From Smittia aterrima (Eukaryota > Arthropoda > Insecta > Diptera > Chironomidae), in NCBI GenBank assembly GCA_033063855.1, contig CP093829.1, forward strand, positions 2,056,243-2,120,242: DNA of 64,000 nucleotides, read 5' to 3'. The translations under genes and the position numbers were made by a program. This document shows, piece by piece, positions 11,440 through 22,635 of the stretch. Below the pieces are notes generated by a model. It was given only the letters and a program-made list of their open reading frames with translations. It did no database searches and had not been told where the DNA came from. Every line of letters starts with the position of its first letter. Within the stretch, counting starts at the first letter, position 1.

Positions 11440-11553
11440 TTTTATGAATAAAATATAATTTTCTATGATCACACATGAAATTATTTATTTCGATTTTTGG
11501 ATTGACAAATTTAAATGAGAAATAAGAAGAACTTTGATATGAACTTTTGATGC

Positions 11554-14235
11554 CTATGATCCGCAGCTTAAACATTCATCTTTGTTTTGCAATGAGCAAA
11601 CCATGTCAGCGCGATCTTTATCATGATCATCATCTCCGTTAGCAGTTCCGTTGAGTGTTCCATTCAAATTACCATTCAATTTCTTCGGTGAGCTGGTGGC
11701 AGATGCACTTCCATTTGCTGTCACGTCGCCGTTAGTTATGTTTTGAGCCAATCGATTTTTGTCGACAGTGAACTGAATCGCATTTGCTGCTGGCTTTGTT
11801 CTCAAATAATACATTCCAGTCTTCAAGCCCATCTTCCAAGCGTGGAAATGGATCGACGTCAACTTTCCATAGTTTGGTTGAGCAACGTGAACATTGAATG
11901 ATTGTGATTGATCGATGAAAGCTCCGCGATCTGCTGCCATCTGAATTTGATTCTTCACTGAGATCTCCCAAACAGTTTTGTAGATCTCACGAATGTCAAC
12001 TGGAATTTTCTCAATTCCCTGGACCGATCCATTGTTCGCAATGATTTCGTTCTTCATGTCATCATCCCACAAGCCAAGCTCACTCAAGTCTTTGATCAAA
12101 TGATGATTAACAACTTGGAATTCACCGCTCAACACTCGACGATTGTAAATGTTGCTCGTGTAAGGTTCGAAGCTTTCGTTGTTGCCGAGAATCTGAGCAG
12201 TCGATGCTGTTGGCATTGGAGCAACCAAAAGAGAATTTCTTACTCCATGTTGCGCAATTTTAGCCTTCAATGCTGTCCAATCCCAGAGATTAGTTGGAGT
12301 CTTGTTCCACATATCGAACTGCAGAATTCCTTTCGAGACTGGAGATCCTTCATATGTCTCGTATGTTCCAAGTTCCTTTGCCAATTCACAGCTCGCTTCA
12401 AGAGCACCATAGTAAATGGTCTCGAATATTTGTTGATTAAGTTTAAAAGCTTCTGGTGACTCGAATGGCAGTCTCATCAAGATGAAAGCATCAGCTAAAC
12501 CTTGCACTCCGATGCCAATTGGACGATGACGCAAGTTGGATCGTTCAGCTTCAGGAATCGGATAATAATTGACGTCGATGATTTTGTTGAGGTTTCTCGT
12601 GGCAGTTTTGGCGACGTCCTTCAGTTTCTCGAAATCGTAAGTTTTGTCTGTCGTCACGAACATATTGAGAGCGATTGAGGCCAAATTACAAACGGCGACT
12701 TCATCTTTGCTTGAGTACTCGACGATCTCGGTGCAAAGATTTGAGCATCGAATGGTTCCCACGTTCTGTTGGTTTGATTTGCTATTGCAAGCATCTTTGT
12801 AGAGCATGTATGGAGTTCCGGTCTCAACTTGTGACTCGATGATGGCGAACCAGAGATCTTGAGCTTTAATTTGGCGCATGTAACGACCCTCAGCTTCATA
12901 CGATTCGTAAAGTTTCTCAAACTCTGGGCCCCAGCTATCGAATAATCCAGGACATTCATGAGGGCACATCAGTGACCAAACGCCGTTTGCTTCAACCCGT
13001 TTCATGAAGAGATCGGGAATCCATAGAGCGTAAAACAAGTCGCGTGCGCGATTTTCCTCCTTTCCAGTGTTTTTCTTCAAATTAAGGAAATCAAATACAT
13101 CCGCGTGCCATGGCTCGAGATAAATTGCGAAAGCTCCTGGGCGTTTGTTTCCTCCCTGATCAACATAACGAGCTGTGTTGTTGTATACTCGAAGCATCGG
13201 AACAAGTCCATTGGAGATCCCATTTGTTCCTGCGATGTAAGTTCCTTTAGCGCGGATGCAGTGAACGTTTACACCGATTCCTCCAGCGCACTTGCTAATT
13301 TTAGCACACTGCTTCAAAGTGTCATAAATTCCATCAATTGAATCATCAGACATCGACAGGAGGAAACAAGATGAGAGTTGAGGTCGTGGAGTAGCAGCAG
13401 CGAAAAGTGTTGGCGAAGCGTGAGTAAAGTATCGCTCAGACAACAAATTGTAAGTGTCGATAGCAGCATCAATATCTTCGCCATGAATGCCTACAGCGAC
13501 CCGCATCAACATATGTTGGGGACGCTCCGCGATCTTTCCCTTAATCTTAAGCAAGTAGCTGCGCTCCAAAGTCTTGAACCCAAAATAGTTGTAGCCAAAG
13601 TCACGATCGTAGATGATTGCAGAGTTCAAGCGATCAGCGTTGTCCGTTATGATCTTGTAGTGGAATTCGCTAATCATCGGAGTTCTCTTCTTCAATATTT
13701 CATTCTCCATGTTGTACAAATCATCCATGACATCGCTGAACTGCTTCTTTGTCTCCTTGTGCAAGTTTGACACGGCGATCCGGGCTGCAAGAACAGCATA
13801 ATCAGCATGAGCAGTCGTCATTGTTGCAGCGGTCTCAGCAGCCAAGTTATCAAGCTCCACCGTTGTAACTCCAGAGTAAAGGCCTTGCATGACTTTCATT
13901 GTGATTGCAACCTAAAACGAAATTCAAATGTAAATACTATTAGTTTATATGATCTTAAGCGTGTGTCGCAATTGCTTCGTATTACTTTTTAATCAGAGTA
14001 AGAGTAAACAATGAGATGGGATCAAGTTTCGTTTGAATAACTTACCGGGTCGATGAAATCTAAATTCAAGCCATAGCAGAGTTTTTGGATTCGGGACGTG
14101 ATCTTATCGAAATGAACTTCTTCCTTGCGTCCATCTAAATGTTAAGAACAGGAATAAGTCGATTAGTTTCAAGATTAAAGTTCAATTTTAGTGAATTGTA
14201 ATCTTACCTCGTTTCAACACAAACATTTTGACCAT
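11554..14235 (-). CDS. RnrL: Ribonucleoside-diphosphate reductase large subunit, canonical copy
   Basis: The R1 subunit reduces ribonucleoside diphosphates to deoxy forms for DNA synthesis, in the cytosol with R2. Exons 14235-14208, 14134-14046 and 13911-11554 give 824 residues (821 if the fourth codon, MFVLKRDG, is the start). The ATP-cone keeps the dATP-site residues (FDKITSR, and VELDNLAAETAAT with the Asp equivalent to D57). Catalytic residues are present: Cys in PQLSSCFLL, and Asn/Cys/Glu in SNLCTEIVEY with Cys in EVAVCNLAS. Specificity loop 2 is canonical (DQGGNKRPGA). The C-terminal redox pair is CLSCGS. It is divergent from a second R1 copy 761 bp away, and shares with it a near-identical 1144-bp tract (11722-12865). 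Confidence 0.97.
11722..12865 (-). repeat. Inverted near-identical copy A (gene-conversion tract in RnrL)
   Basis: Matches 16261-17404 in inverted orientation at equal length. By eye only scattered silent differences occur (about one per 60 bases in the stretches compared), while sequence just outside both ends differs clearly. Confidence 0.9.
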
Positions 14236-14996
14236 TTTGCTGATTTAAGAACGAAATTAAGTGCACTGACGGTAAAACGATATAACTTCGATAGTTTGTT
14301 GTGTTCGTGAGTGATTAATTATGTTATTAACAATTAAGGCTGAGTAATTCACCAATTAAAACGAAAAAAACTTTTACTGACAACAATAAGTTTTGCAGTT
14401 TTGGGTTTTGGCGCGAACGAATCGCGAAACCGTCAGCCACCAGATGGGGGAACGAACTTCGTATTTGCAAAATAACGTTTAAAAACTTTGCAATGTGAGA
14501 ACGATTGCTTGATTAAAATGTTATCAAACTTATTAATTACAATTTCGTCGCATTAATTCGTCATTCTAAGTGAAGATTTTTGAAAGCTTTGTCTTAAAAC
14601 TTAAGAATTTAAACCAAACTTTTTTTCTCAACTGTCGTCTTATATTTTTAAGGATTCTTTCAAGGACGAAACGATCAGTAAATGAGAAAGTCTTTATGCT
14701 TGTCACGAAGCTTTATTATATTTCTTCAGTTCACGCTTTGTAAAGGAATTTTGAAGAGCAACACAAACACAAGAAATTCGTTGCATTTTGTTTTGAAATT
14801 TGATCGTAAACGTGTTTCACCCTGTTCGTCATTCGGAAAGGAAATATTCTTTGTTGTTATCAACAACGCACACAGTGAAAGAAATTTGAAATAAGTAAAA
14901 GGAGCTGAATAAATTATTTTCAGTTCGAAGCGAGTGTTTCACAAAGTTGGTCAAATATTTCTAGAGTGCGAAATTTTAGGAAGTTTTTGAAGAAAG
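14236..14996. promoter_or_regulatory. Shared divergent promoter region of the two R1 genes
   Basis: 761 bp between the two start codons. It contains the E2F-like pair at 14406-14430 near the canonical gene and nothing comparable near the second gene. A 70-codon plus-strand frame at 14682-14894 has no support as a gene. Confidence 0.6.
14406..14430. promoter_or_regulatory. Paired E2F-type sites
   Basis: TTTTGGCGCGAA (14406-14417) matches the E2F consensus, and AATCGCGAAA a few bases further on (TTTCGCGATT on the other strand) is a second match in opposite orientation. They lie about 170 bp upstream of the canonical RnrL start. S-phase control of ribonucleotide reductase by E2F is established in animals. 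Confidence 0.65.
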
Positions 14997-17521
14997 ATGT
15001 TTGTTATTAAAAGAGGTGAAATATTAAAGAATATATTTTGTTTCCAATTATATTCAAGTTCTTTTTAATTAGATGGAGCAAAAGACAAAGTTCGAGCTGA
15101 GATTGAAGCGAAACTCAATTCGTTTACTTATGGCTTGGATCCAAAGTTTGTTGATGCAGTAAGTTTACTATCCTTCTAAGAAATAAATTTTCCACTCACT
15201 TTCTTTTCTTACAGGACAAAATTGCTGAAAAGGTCTTGAAAGGTCTTTACGATGGTGTAACTTCTTCTGAGATTTCTGATTTGATAGCAGAAACCTCTGC
15301 GATGATGGCCACCGTACATTCGGATTACTCTCTGCTCGCCGGAAGAATTGCTGTCTCAAAATTGCATGAGAACACGAAGGAATTGTTTACTGATGCTATC
15401 GAAGATCTTTACAACATGTACAACGAAGAAATGGAATGCAAGACTCCGATGATCAGTGATTTCCATTATAAGATCATCATGAAGAACGTCGATCGCTTGA
15501 ATACTGCAGTCATCACTAAACGAGACTTCGAGTACACTTTCTTCGCTGTCAAGACTCTGGAGCGCAGCTATTTGCTTAAGATTAATGGCAAGATCGCGGA
15601 GCGTCCCCAGCATATGTTGATGAGGGTCGCTGTAGGAATTCACGGCGAAGATATCGATGCTGCGATCGCGACCTACAATTTATTATCTGAACGATTCTTC
15701 ACTCACGCATCGCCAACTCTTTTCGCTGCTGCGACTCCTCATCCTCAACTTTCGTCTTGTTATTTGTTAACTGTTTCGGATGATTCGATTGACGGAATCT
15801 ACGATGCCTTGAAGATGTGTGCGAAAATCACAAAGTTTGCTGGTGGAATTGGATTGAATGTTCACGATCTTCGACCAAAAGGCTCTTACATCGCAGGAAC
15901 AAACGGAGCATCCAATGGTTTAGTGCCAATGCTTCGAGTTTATAACAACACGGCTCGTTACATCGATCAAAGTAGCAACAAACGACCAGGATCCTACGCG
16001 ATTTATCTCGAGCCATGGCATGGAGATATCTTCGATTTCCTTAATTTGAAGAAAAACACTGGAAAGGAAGAAAGTCGCGCACGTGATTTGTTCTACGGAC
16101 TTTGGATACCCGATCTATTCATGAAGCGAGTAGAAGCAAACGGTGTTTGGTCACTGATGTGTCCTCGAAAATGTCCTGGACTCAGCGATGTTTGGGGTCC
16201 AGAGTTTGATAAACTTTATGAGTCATTCGAAGCGAAAGGTCGTTACATCCGACAGATTCCAGCTCAAGATCTCTGGTTCGCCATCATCGAGTCACAAGTT
16301 GAGACCGGAACTCCATACATGCTTTACAAAGATGCTTGCAATAGCAAATCAAACCAACAGAACGTGGGAACCATTCGATGCTCAAATCTTTGCACTGAGA
16401 TCGTCGAGTACTCAAGCAAAGATGAAGTCGCTGTTTGTAATTTGGCCTCAATCGCTCTCAATATGTTCGTGACGACAGACAAAACTTATGATTTCGAGAA
16501 ACTGAAGGACGTCGCCAAAACTGCCACGAGAAACCTCAACAAAATCATCGACGTCAATTATTATCCGATTCCTGAAGCTGAACGATCCAACTTGCGTCAT
16601 CGTCCAATTGGCATCGGAGTGCAAGGCTTAGCTGATGCTTTCATCTTGATGAGACTGCCATTCGAGTCACCAGAAGCTTTTAAACTTAATCAACAAATTT
16701 TCGAGACCATTTACTATGGTGCTCTTGAAGCGAGCTGTGAATTGGCAAAGGAACTTGGAACATACGAGACATATGAAGGATCTCCAGTCTCGAAAGGAAT
16801 TCTGCAGTTCGATATGTGGAACAAGACTCCAACTAATCTCTGGGATTGGACGGCATTGAAAGCTAAAATTGCGCAACATGGAGTAAGAAATTCTCTTTTG
16901 GTTGCTCCAATGCCAACAGCATCGACTGCTCAGATTCTCGGCAACAACGAAAGCTTCGAACCTTACACGAGCAACATTTACAATCGTCGAGTGTTGAGCG
17001 GTGAATTCCAAGTTGTTAATCATCATTTGATCAAAGACTTGAGTGAGCTTGGCTTGTGGGATGATGACATGAAGAACGAAATCATCGCGAACAATGGATC
17101 AGTCCAGGGAATTGAGAAAATTCCAGTTGACATCCGTGAGATCTACAAAACTGTTTGGGAGATCTCAGTGAAGAATCAGATTCAGATGGCAGCAGATCGC
17201 GGAGCTTTCATCGATCAATCACAATCATTCAATGTTCACGTTGCTCAACCAAACTATGGAAAGTTGACGTCGATCCATTTCCACGCTTGGAAGATGGGCT
17301 TGAAGACAGGAATGTATTATTTGAGAACAAAGCCAGCAGCAAATGCGATTCAGTTCACTGTCGACAAAAATCGCTTGGCTCAAAACATAACTAACGGCGA
17401 CGTGAAAGTTAATGGAAATGCATCAAAAATCGAGTCGAATGGAACTGCTAATAGAGATGATCGCGCTGACATGGTTTGCTCGTTGGAAAACAAAGATGAG
17501 TGCTTCAGTTGCGGTTCGTAA
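14997..17521 (+). CDS. Ribonucleoside-diphosphate reductase large subunit, divergent second copy
   Basis: Exons 14997-15015, 15073-15158 and 15215-17521 give 803 residues, with the same exon layout and phases as the canonical copy, so this is a DNA-level duplication. Catalytic residues are retained (Cys in PQLSSCYLL; SNLCTEI; EVAVCNLAS; C-terminal CFSCGS). The N-terminal ATP-cone has changed: KVRAEIEAKL replaces EVHFDKITSRI with one residue deleted, so D16 and K17 equivalents are lost, and VELDNLAAET has become SEISDLIAET, placing Ser where D57 should be. These residues bind inhibitory dATP in mammalian R1. Specificity loop 2 reads DQSSNKRPG instead of DQGGNKRPG. From 16261 the gene is almost identical to the canonical copy. 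AATAAA at 17547. Frame and splice sites are intact, so it is probably expressed; its function is inferred. Confidence 0.93.
16261..17404 (+). repeat. Inverted near-identical copy B (gene-conversion tract in second R1 gene)
   Basis: Partner of 11722-12865. The encoded protein is identical through the tract, from AQDLWFAIIESQ to NITNGDV; the short linker after it differs in sequence and length between copies. Confidence 0.9.
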
Positions 17522-17596
17522 ATTAGAAAATATTTTTTCGCTTTTCAATAAAATCACTTCCATTTTAATGCAAATAAATTAATATTAAAACAAATT

Positions 17597-18777
17597 CTAA
17601 CTTTCGATACTTTCTTCCAGTTCCATGAGTAATTGAAGAACTTTAATTTCTCCTTTTCTTGCTATACTTCGATTCTTCTGAGCGATTTCACGCAGCTGCA
17701 TCGCAACTTTCTTGCCGAAGTAATCATATTCGTCGTCACACGATGGCGCAGAAATTTGAAGTCTTTGCATTGTCGATTGTGGTTGTGGAGTCTTTTCTTC
17801 TAGAACTTCTATCGTTGATGATTCTTCCAGGTCAATTTTAATTTTTTTCGCCTCTGGAACTTCAACGTCAAATGATTCGATGTTCTCCACAGCTTGAGTA
17901 GTTTCTTCAAAATGAATCTCCTCTTCTTCGTTTTCATCCTCGTCGTCGTCCAATTCCTCGCAAATGTAATGTTCTCCGTCACTGAAATTTTCAAGATATT
18001 CTCGATCATTGTAGTCGTCTTCGATATGCTGTGAGTAGTCAGATATCTCTTTGCTGATTCCTACGTTGACGAATGTCATTTTGCTGAGTATTGGATCATT
18101 TTCGATGACAGAGTTTTGAGACTTCTTGAAAGCAAATTTGTATTGTCTCATGAGCTTTTGCCAGTAAGCTCGGAGTTTACCAATAGAAATTCTATCTAAG
18201 GCTTCTGATATCTGTTTGTAAGCATCCTTATCACGATATCGTTTCATCTCAGCTTTTTCATCATAGAGTACTGGGAATTCTTTCACTAGCTGAAGGAACT
18301 GATCTGTGTAGTCTAAAATTTCTCCCGTTTTCTCTTCAACATGCGCCAGTCGTTCTGGTGTATCCGGAGAGAATACTACGTCGCTATCGCTATTCAGTGC
18401 CGCGCTAACTTTTGGATCTTTCTTGACTGAGAACTCACGCATGAAGAGTAGCTTCTCAAAGTAAATGTATTGTGGCGCATCAACTTCACTTCCTCCTAAA
18501 ATATTTCAGCGGTTTAATCAACTTGAGCAAACACTTTCAATGAATTCTTACCTTGAAAGAAGTGTCGGTCTCGCTGATGCATGACTTTGACGAATCTATC
18601 ACGAATATTCTTCCAATGTTTCTTGCATTTCTCTGGGGCGTCGCTTAAAGCTCCTGCTATTTTAATCCAAGCTTCTTCTTTCTCTTGTTTCGGTCTTTTA
18701 TCGTATTTCGTGTTGTAAAGGACTTCATGTTTCTTCACTTCGTCAATAAGTTTAAGCGTAAACTCTGAGAAATACAT
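17597..18777 (-). CDS. MADF/BESS-domain transcription regulator
   Basis: Two exons (18777-18552 and 18495-17597) give 374 residues. Two MADF domains (Myb/SANT-like DNA-binding domains of insects) are visible: residues about 5-90 (LIDEVKKHEVLYNTKYDKR ... CKKHWKNIRDRF) and about 125-200 (FLQLVKEFPVLYDEKAEMKR ... LRAYWQKLMRQYKFAF). A Glu/Asp-rich linker follows, then a C-terminal BESS motif (DEYDYFGKKVAMQLREIAQ) used for protein interaction. Such proteins are typically Adf-1- or Stwl-like chromatin or transcription factors. Target genes cannot be inferred. The first true ATG is at 18777. Confidence 0.85.
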
Positions 18778-19027
18778 TTTATCGCGAATCACGAACTGAT
18801 TTTTGTTTTGTTTTCAATTTGAGAGAGGCAGAATTTCGCATCAGTTGAAATAAATATTTCAAAACAAAATATTTAAATCACAATTCCTCGTGAAATTACG
18901 CCATAACGTGTGGCGTACTCTTCAAATTTACCTTCAAAGGTATTGATGGACGTGATATTTATTTGATCAAAGAGTAAAACTCGCGAAATACTTCATTTTG
19001 AAACATCTACCACGAAAGCAAATAAAA

Positions 19028-22000
19028 ATGTTGGTTCCATTAACAATCAACGTGATCATTTCAATATGCGCCTATTTCCTAACAAGAAGCTTGATCCCAA
19101 ACCTAAAAGAGATGTTCCTGAAAGCAAACATTGCTGGAGTTGATATGAGCAAGAAAGATAAAATTAAAATGTAAGTGAACTTAAAATCTTACGTGTTCAA
19201 ACTAATTTTCTTATCTTTGTAGACCTGAAGCTTTTGGTGTCGTCACTGGATGCATCTTTCTAATCTCGCTGTTCCTTTTCATCCCAATTCCATTTGGACA
19301 ATATCTTCTCGACGGTAAATCAGCTGATAACTTTCCACATAATGAGGTAAGTTGCTGATTACGAAATTCTTGTGAAAGTATTGAAACAAATCAATCTTTT
19401 TAGTTTGTAGAGCTTATCTCAGCACTTTTGTCTATTTGCTGTATGATTCTCCTCGGATTCGCTGATGACGTGTTGGATTTGAGATGGCGACATAAACTTC
19501 TTTTGCCAACCATCGCTTCACTCCCGCTCTTGATGGTTTACTACGTTAACTTCAACTCAACAACTATAATTCTCCCTGGGATCGTTCACAATATTATTGG
19601 GACTTCAATCAATATTGGATTCCTTTACTACGTCTACATGGGAATGCTCGCTGTCTTTTGCACGAATGCGATCAATATTCTCGCTGGAATTAATGGACTC
19701 GAAGTTGGACAATCGATCGTCATTGCGAGCTCCATCATCATCTTTAACATCATTCAAATCCTTAATGATTCTGTCGCAGAAAAGCATCAACTTTCGCTTT
19801 ACTTCATGTTTCCTTATCTTGCAACAACCTTCGCTCTCTGGAAATTTAACAAGTGAGTACTTCAAGTTTCAGTTAGTTTTATTTTATTTCTGTTTTAAAA
19901 AGTTTCCTTTATGCCAAATCTATTGGAAATTATCATTCGCTATAGTTGCCTAGTCAGTACTCTTTCTCGGTTTCTAGAAATGCATACAATTCAATCATAT
20001 CCTGATTTTTCAATCGCCTTCAAGCAAAAAGAAATTAATTTACTTGTCCTTCTGTCTTTTTCAATCCGAATTCAATTAAACACTGTTTTCTAACGAACAG
20101 AGGAAACTGAAGAAATCACAATTATCACAGCGTTACGAAGTAGTAAAAAATCTTTTCTACTCTTGATCTTTTGACGGTTTTAATCGTCGAGCTCGTACAA
20201 AACAGAATTAGAAATGCGTTTTATGGCTTAATGTTATTTAAGATACATGATTTAGACTAGTTTGGTGTGTGTTGAGTTATGATGAGGCTCGAGAGCAGTT
20301 CCATCGTTCGATTAATATTCACCATCAAGACCATCATCCCAACTCGAGTAAAAATTCGTCACGATATTATCAAACTTCCAACGGTTCTTGGTTACTGACT
20401 CTGGTGCGAAATACTTTGTGTCTTGATAGTGTCGCAGTTTGAGTAACTCAAGTTTTCCGTCGATGTAAAATCCTTGCTGAATGAGATTCTGAATGTAATC
20501 GATATTTATAACAGGTTTACGATGATAATTTTCCTTAAGCGGATCGCTCGACGTGTTAGATATTAGTTTGCTATCTAAGAAAAGTTTACGAATAATATCG
20601 ATCGGCTGATGACAGAACTCGCAATACCAGCCACCGTAATGATTAAGATCACCAACAGTAACAGTCGTCGGACTTGCGAGTACTTTTTCTGAATCTGATT
20701 TGTAGAATTGCTCGAGAACATTGATTTGGCACGCTGTGGAGCTAGTGACTGTGTTTTCTGGGTGCTGGAAGAAGAATCCGAAAACGTTCCACCTGAGGCG
20801 GAAGCGAAGTGGTTGCTGCCAGTTGTTATGCCATTTTAAATAGTTAATTGCCTTTCGATTGAGGATTTCATCTGAGTGTCCATTCACTAGAACATCTAGA
20901 GGCTTCATCTGTGATCCTAGAATCTTTCTCATTTGCCTTAAAATATTTGAAGTTGAACAAGTATCGTCCTTAAGCAACAAGATCTGATCCTTGTAGGCTT
21001 GAAGAAAGCCTTTGTTCATTTGGTGTCTCATCAAGAGAGCTGGATCTTCTACTTTGATCTTATCGCATAGAACAAATAAATTCACAACGCCAGTGAGTTC
21101 TAACAACTGAATCTCTAATGTTTCTAAGTTGATGCTCGTAACGCCATTGATTATGTAGAAAACATTGTGAGGATGTCGAGTAAACTTTGGTGGTTGAATT
21201 AATGGTTGGCGTGACGCCATGAAGGCTCTCCAGATGATTTCTGGTTCACTGCATGTGTGTCCGTGAAATTCCGGTCGACAAATGCATGCCGGAAAATCAC
21301 TGTAGTCTTCAGTCTTATTGTTAACATCATGTGAAGCTCGATGAGATGATTCATTTAGCTGCTGATGAACGCCATCCTTGAAACATATTCGCTTCACTTG
21401 GATGCGCTCAGGAATGTCGACGCTAATTGGCACTTCCTCTTGCATGACTTCAAATTGATCATGAAAGTCGACACTTTTGACAATTTTCATAAACGTGGGC
21501 GTTGCGTATTGCTGCTGAATTTTCGATGATTGTGAGATGGAAGAATCTTTACTAATAAATTTGACATTTCCTCCTGTCCACGGTTCGTTCACGTCCACGT
21601 TATTACTCACGAACGCTCCGAATAACACAAAAGCAAGGATTAGAATGAGTTGAATGAAAAACAAGCTCGATAGACGGAGGAAAATTTTCCGATTCTTTTT
21701 GAGATTCATTGGAAAAACTCGAAAACCAAAAAGAAAGGAAAAGTTTTTATTGATTTTCGGCGACGGAATTTCACTGATTCACCGCATTTGGATAACGATA
21801 CAAAGGTTTTATAACACTTGACACGCGATTTTCTTATTATTTCACATTATATCACGTCGCTGTGAGCGCTACGCTTCGTTTGGCGATGAAAATTCAAATG
21901 AGAGATTCTAAAATTTATAAATGCGACGAGTGATTCACTCGAGTCAACATCTGTCCAGTGAAGCAAAGCTTCAAAAATATTTTAAAAATTTTGATTCTAA

Positions 22001-22517
22001 CGAATTTTCTTCTTTTTTTTTGCTTCACAGATATCCATCGCAGGTGTTTGTCGGTGACACATTCTGCTATCTCTCGGGAATGACTTTTGCTGTAGTCGGG
22101 ATCCTCGGACATTTTAGCAAAACGATTTTGCTGTTTTTCATCCCTCAAGTGCTCAACTTTCTTTATTCCGTGCCTCAGCTGTTTCATTTTATTCCTTGTC
22201 CACGACATCGATTGCCAAAGTTTGATCCTGAAACGGGTTTGATGAATTTCAGCAAAACAACTTTCAGAATAGACGAGCTGAGTTCGATTGGCAAAATTCT
22301 TTTCTTTCTCTTCAAAACTCTTCGCATTATCAAGTCTGAGACTACCAAAGACGGCGTGACAACGTGCAACAACTTCACCCTCATCAACTTTTTCATTTTA
22401 CTAACTGGACCCATCACTGAAAAGAAGCTTAACGAGTATTTGCTGATATTCCAAGTCGCCTGTTCAGTTATAGCTTTTACTATCAGATATCCAATGGCGC
22501 AATACTTTTATGGATAA
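19028..22517 (+). CDS. Alg7: UDP-GlcNAc:dolichyl-phosphate GlcNAc-1-phosphotransferase (DPAGT1)
   Basis: Makes GlcNAc-PP-dolichol, the first committed step of N-glycan assembly in the ER membrane. Exons 19028-19170, 19223-19346, 19404-19852 and 22031-22517 give 400 residues; human DPAGT1 has about 408. Family blocks are present: LLGFADDVLDLRWRHKLLLP (the metal-binding DDxxD-type region), NAINILAGINGLEVGQS, VFVGDTFCYLSGMTFAV, GHFSKT and IPCPRHRLPKFD. Many hydrophobic segments fit a ten-pass membrane enzyme. The last intron is 2178 bp, against about 50 bp for the others, because it holds the glycosyltransferase gene at 20312-21709 on the opposite strand. Confidence 0.95.
20312..21709 (-). CDS. 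Beta-1,4-mannosyl-glycoprotein GlcNAc-transferase (MGAT3-like, GT17), nested
   Basis: A single-exon frame of 465 residues within the last intron of Alg7, opposite strand. Type II Golgi topology: a short basic cytoplasmic end (MNLKKNRKIFLR) then one membrane anchor (LSSLFFIQLILILAFVLFGAF). A small Cys-rich EGF-like stretch (PACICRPEFHGHTCSEPE) precedes the GT17 domain, with the family features VFYIINGVTSINLETLEIQLLEL, DVLVNGHSDEI, LKWHNNWQQPLRFRLRW and HYGGWYCEFCHQP. MGAT3 adds the bisecting GlcNAc to N-glycans in vertebrates; the insect relatives' substrate is uncertain. Family assignment is firm. Confidence 0.9.
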   Translation of the reverse strand: MNLKKNRKIFLRLSSLFFIQLILILAFVLFGAFVSNNVDVNEPWTGGNVKFISKDSSISQSSKIQQQYATPTFMKIVKSVDFHDQFEVMQEEVPISVDIPERIQVKRICFKDGVHQQLNESSHRASHDVNNKTEDYSDFPACICRPEFHGHTCSEPEIIWRAFMASRQPLIQPPKFTRHPHNVFYIINGVTSINLETLEIQLLELTGVVNLFVLCDKIKVEDPALLMRHQMNKGFLQAYKDQILLLKDDTCSTSNILRQMRKILGSQMKPLDVLVNGHSDEILNRKAINYLKWHNNWQQPLRFRLRWNVFGFFFQHPENTVTSSTACQINVLEQFYKSDSEKVLASPTTVTVGDLNHYGGWYCEFCHQPIDIIRKLFLDSKLISNTSSDPLKENYHRKPVINIDYIQNLIQQGFYIDGKLELLKLRHYQDTKYFAPESVTKNRWKFDNIVTNFYSSWDDGLDGEY

Positions 22518-22635
22518 AACAAATTCTTCTGAAAATTATTTTCTAATAAAAAATCTCGTTTTTGAACTCTATGTAGTCGCCAACATTTAATTGGTTAAGT
22601 CTAGTTAAATTTACAGATAAACTAAAGCAGCATTT

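Noticed and set aside
12100..12459. 119-codon frame opposite RnrL, repeated opposite the second copy at 16667-17026
   Set aside because: It appears twice only because it is antisense to the converted tract; both are shadows of the R1 coding strand.
14682..14894. 70-codon plus-strand frame between the two R1 genes
   Set aside because: No family features, no splice partners and it lies in the shared promoter; its hydrophobic start is probably chance.
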